A stretch of 64,000 nt of DNA, from contig CACAND010000002.1 in NCBI GenBank assembly GCA_902533795.1, forward strand, positions 62,001 to 126,000, written 5' to 3'. This document shows positions 62,786 through 64,000 of this stretch, piece after piece. The notes beneath the pieces are model-generated. The model had not been told where the DNA came from. It worked only from the letters and a program-made list of their open reading frames with translations, and did not search any database. Each line of letters starts with the position of its first letter. The stretch's first letter is position 1. Position numbers and translations under genes: made by a program. The DNA is from an uncultured Candidatus Actinomarina sp. Lineage in GTDB: Bacteria > Actinomycetota > Acidimicrobiia > Actinomarinales > Actinomarinaceae.

Positions 62786-64000
62786 ATGAAAAATTTTGAA
62801 AAATATTCATATTTATTATCCAAAAATAAAGATTTTCAAAAACTTTTTTATGCAAAATTCATCACATACATGGGAGATTGGTTTTTAACAGTACCTTTAC
62901 TAAGTATTATCTATGAAATTACAAATAGTCCTCTTATTACATCTATCGTTTTAGTTGTACAAAGTGCTCCCTATGTCATACTAGGTAGCTTTGGTGGATT
63001 CTTAGCTGATAAATTTGATCGTAAAGTCGTTATATCTATATCTGAGTTTTTATCTGGATGTGCAGTATTACTAATAATGTATTCTGTATCAACTGAAAAT
63101 GTAGTATTTATTCTTTTATCGTTTTCACTTCTTGGTGTTGTTAACTGTGCATATATGCCAGCTTCTGATGCAGCCTTACCAAATGTAGTTAGCAGAGATA
63201 ATTTACCAGAAGCTAATGTATTAAATTTCTCTACATGGGGAATAGCTGCTGGTCTAGGTGCAGGTTTAGGTGGATTTTTATCAGAGTTTCTATCACGAAA
63301 CCAATTATTTACTATTAATTTTCTATCATTTATGTTTTCAGCTTTTTTAGTTTTTTTAATTAAAACAAACTTAAGTGAAAATATATTATCTACGTCTGAA
63401 AATGAGAAAGTTAAATTTAAAGATGGACTTAATTTTGTTTTATCTGATAAAAAAATATTTTATTTAACAATTACAAAAGGTATGTTTGGTATTTCAGCAG
63501 CTGGATTACTCTCTTTATTTACAATTCTTTCTTTAGAAGTTTATGATACTGGTGATTTAGGCGCTGGACTTATGTGGAGTGCGAGAGGTATTGGTGCATT
63601 TATAGGTCCAGTATTGTTTAGATATTTTTTTGGCAAAACTGATCAAAAACTTTTATCTACAATAGGTCCTTCCATTATGATTTGGGGAATGTTTTATTTT
63701 CTTATACCTTTCTCTCCTACTTTGTATGTAACGACAATTCTTCTTGTGTTGGGACATTGTGGTGGAGGAGCTCAATGGGCATTTTCATCTTATGGAATTC
63801 AAATATTAACACCAGATAATATACGCGGAAGAATTGCAGGATTGGATTATTCTTTTTATTTTTTAATGTTTACTATCTCGAATCTAATTATTGGTTATTT
63901 AGCAACAAAATACGATGTGATGACTTTATTCACAGTATTTCCAGCTTTAGGTTTTAGTGTTGGTTTCTTTTGGTTCTTAAGAACTAGATCTTTTTGGAAA
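62786..64000 (+). CDS. MFS transporter (C-terminal part outside the window)
   Basis: A major facilitator superfamily protein of the MFS_3 or NreB-like kind, 405 residues visible. FYAKFITYMGDWFLTVPLLS begins it; LADKFDRKVVI is the loop 2-3 motif (D..DR.GRR/K-like); then twelve expected helices with RSDNLPEAN-like SRDNLPEAN and TPDNIRGRIAGL in the second half. Likely exports drugs, sugars or metals. The stop lies beyond 64000. Confidence 0.9.
   Translation, partial: MKNFEKYSYLLSKNKDFQKLFYAKFITYMGDWFLTVPLLSIIYEITNSPLITSIVLVVQSAPYVILGSFGGFLADKFDRKVVISISEFLSGCAVLLIMYSVSTENVVFILLSFSLLGVVNCAYMPASDAALPNVVSRDNLPEANVLNFSTWGIAAGLGAGLGGFLSEFLSRNQLFTINFLSFMFSAFLVFLIKTNLSENILSTSENEKVKFKDGLNFVLSDKKIFYLTITKGMFGISAAGLLSLFTILSLEVYDTGDLGAGLMWSARGIGAFIGPVLFRYFFGKTDQKLLSTIGPSIMIWGMFYFLIPFSPTLYVTTILLVLGHCGGGAQWAFSSYGIQILTPDNIRGRIAGLDYSFYFLMFTISNLIIGYLATKYDVMTLFTVFPALGFSVGFFWFLRTRSFWK

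Noticed and set aside
1-64000. UGA reassigned genome-wide (for example to Trp or Gly)
   Set aside because: UGA ends yajC, lexA, the TauE-like gene, DoxX and phnE at natural family ends, and Trp is coded by TGG throughout.
1-64000. CRISPR arrays, prophage or transposons
   Set aside because: No spaced direct repeats, integrase or transposase motif is seen in the window.

Overview
The window is a 64 kb piece of a compact, AT-rich bacterial chromosome (about one third G+C by eye) from a low-GC actinobacterium. That assignment is inferred from gene content and order. The thrS - pgsA - PatA-like acyltransferase - PimA-like mannosyltransferase - pdxS - pdxT - yebC - yajC - secD run is the classical actinobacterial arrangement. 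So are nrdR - LysM suppressor - lexA with dapF - miaA - miaB - recA nearby, the tRNA-Gly/Cys/Val group, the LLM and DDN families (typically F420-linked), a TIGR03084-type protein and two DUF3048 proteins. Tiny gaps, many one-base gene overlaps and the low G+C fit a streamlined marine lineage of the Candidatus Actinomarinales kind; the exact taxon cannot be fixed from this window alone.

Layout. 1-11031 (minus): translocation (secD partial, yajC), queuosine (tgt, queA), a small PD-(D/E)XK nuclease where ruvCAB usually lies, yebC, vitamin B6 synthesis (pdxST), phosphatidylinositol mannoside synthesis, thrS. 11108-14560: small or unknown proteins, a cyclophilin lipoprotein, a thioesterase, an LLM oxidoreductase. 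14562-17822: a terminator plus RNA hairpin and two tandem DUF3048 envelope proteins. 17827-28298 (minus): an ALDH-family enzyme, the glycine cleavage genes gcvH-T-PA-PB, an SDR, a GH1 glycosidase, a DoxX-like protein, glycerol kinase and two small proteins. 28353-32010 (plus): a TauE-like exporter, a divergent PanB-like protein, a 46-residue protein, gamma-glutamyltransferase and an ABM-like protein. 32003-38938: assorted enzymes, lipoproteins and three tRNAs. 38981-47190: dut, nrdR, the SOS genes (LysM suppressor, lexA, recA with SOS boxes), dapF, miaA, miaB and cinA. 47238-51287 (plus): a probable selenoprotein and a PhnCDEE-type ABC transporter. 51288-55327 (minus): ftsK, dapA, dapB. 55369-64000: a VWA protein with a CobS-like AAA+ ATPase, a DDN-family protein, a maleylpyruvate isomerase-like protein, a BtpA-family barrel, an SbtA-like transporter with a PPC-domain protein, an SDR and a partial MFS transporter.

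The most striking observation is at 47238-47699. A thioredoxin/TlpA-like lipoprotein gene has one in-frame TGA exactly where the first cysteine of the CxxC redox motif belongs (U-G-I-C). The reading frame is intact on both sides, and the TGA is followed by a short GC-rich hairpin built from codons that are unusual for this AT-rich genome. The best reading is selenocysteine insertion. UGA serves as an ordinary stop in several neighbouring genes, so a global code change is not the explanation. No selenocysteine machinery gene lies in the window, so the claim depends on selA/selB/selC/selD elsewhere in the genome. Other points of interest are the HExxH-VWA/AAA pair with altered Walker motifs, the nuclease in the ruvCAB slot, a PanB relative that seems to lack its metal ligands, lipoprotein signals with bulky residues before the cysteine, and a tRNA-Val with C33.
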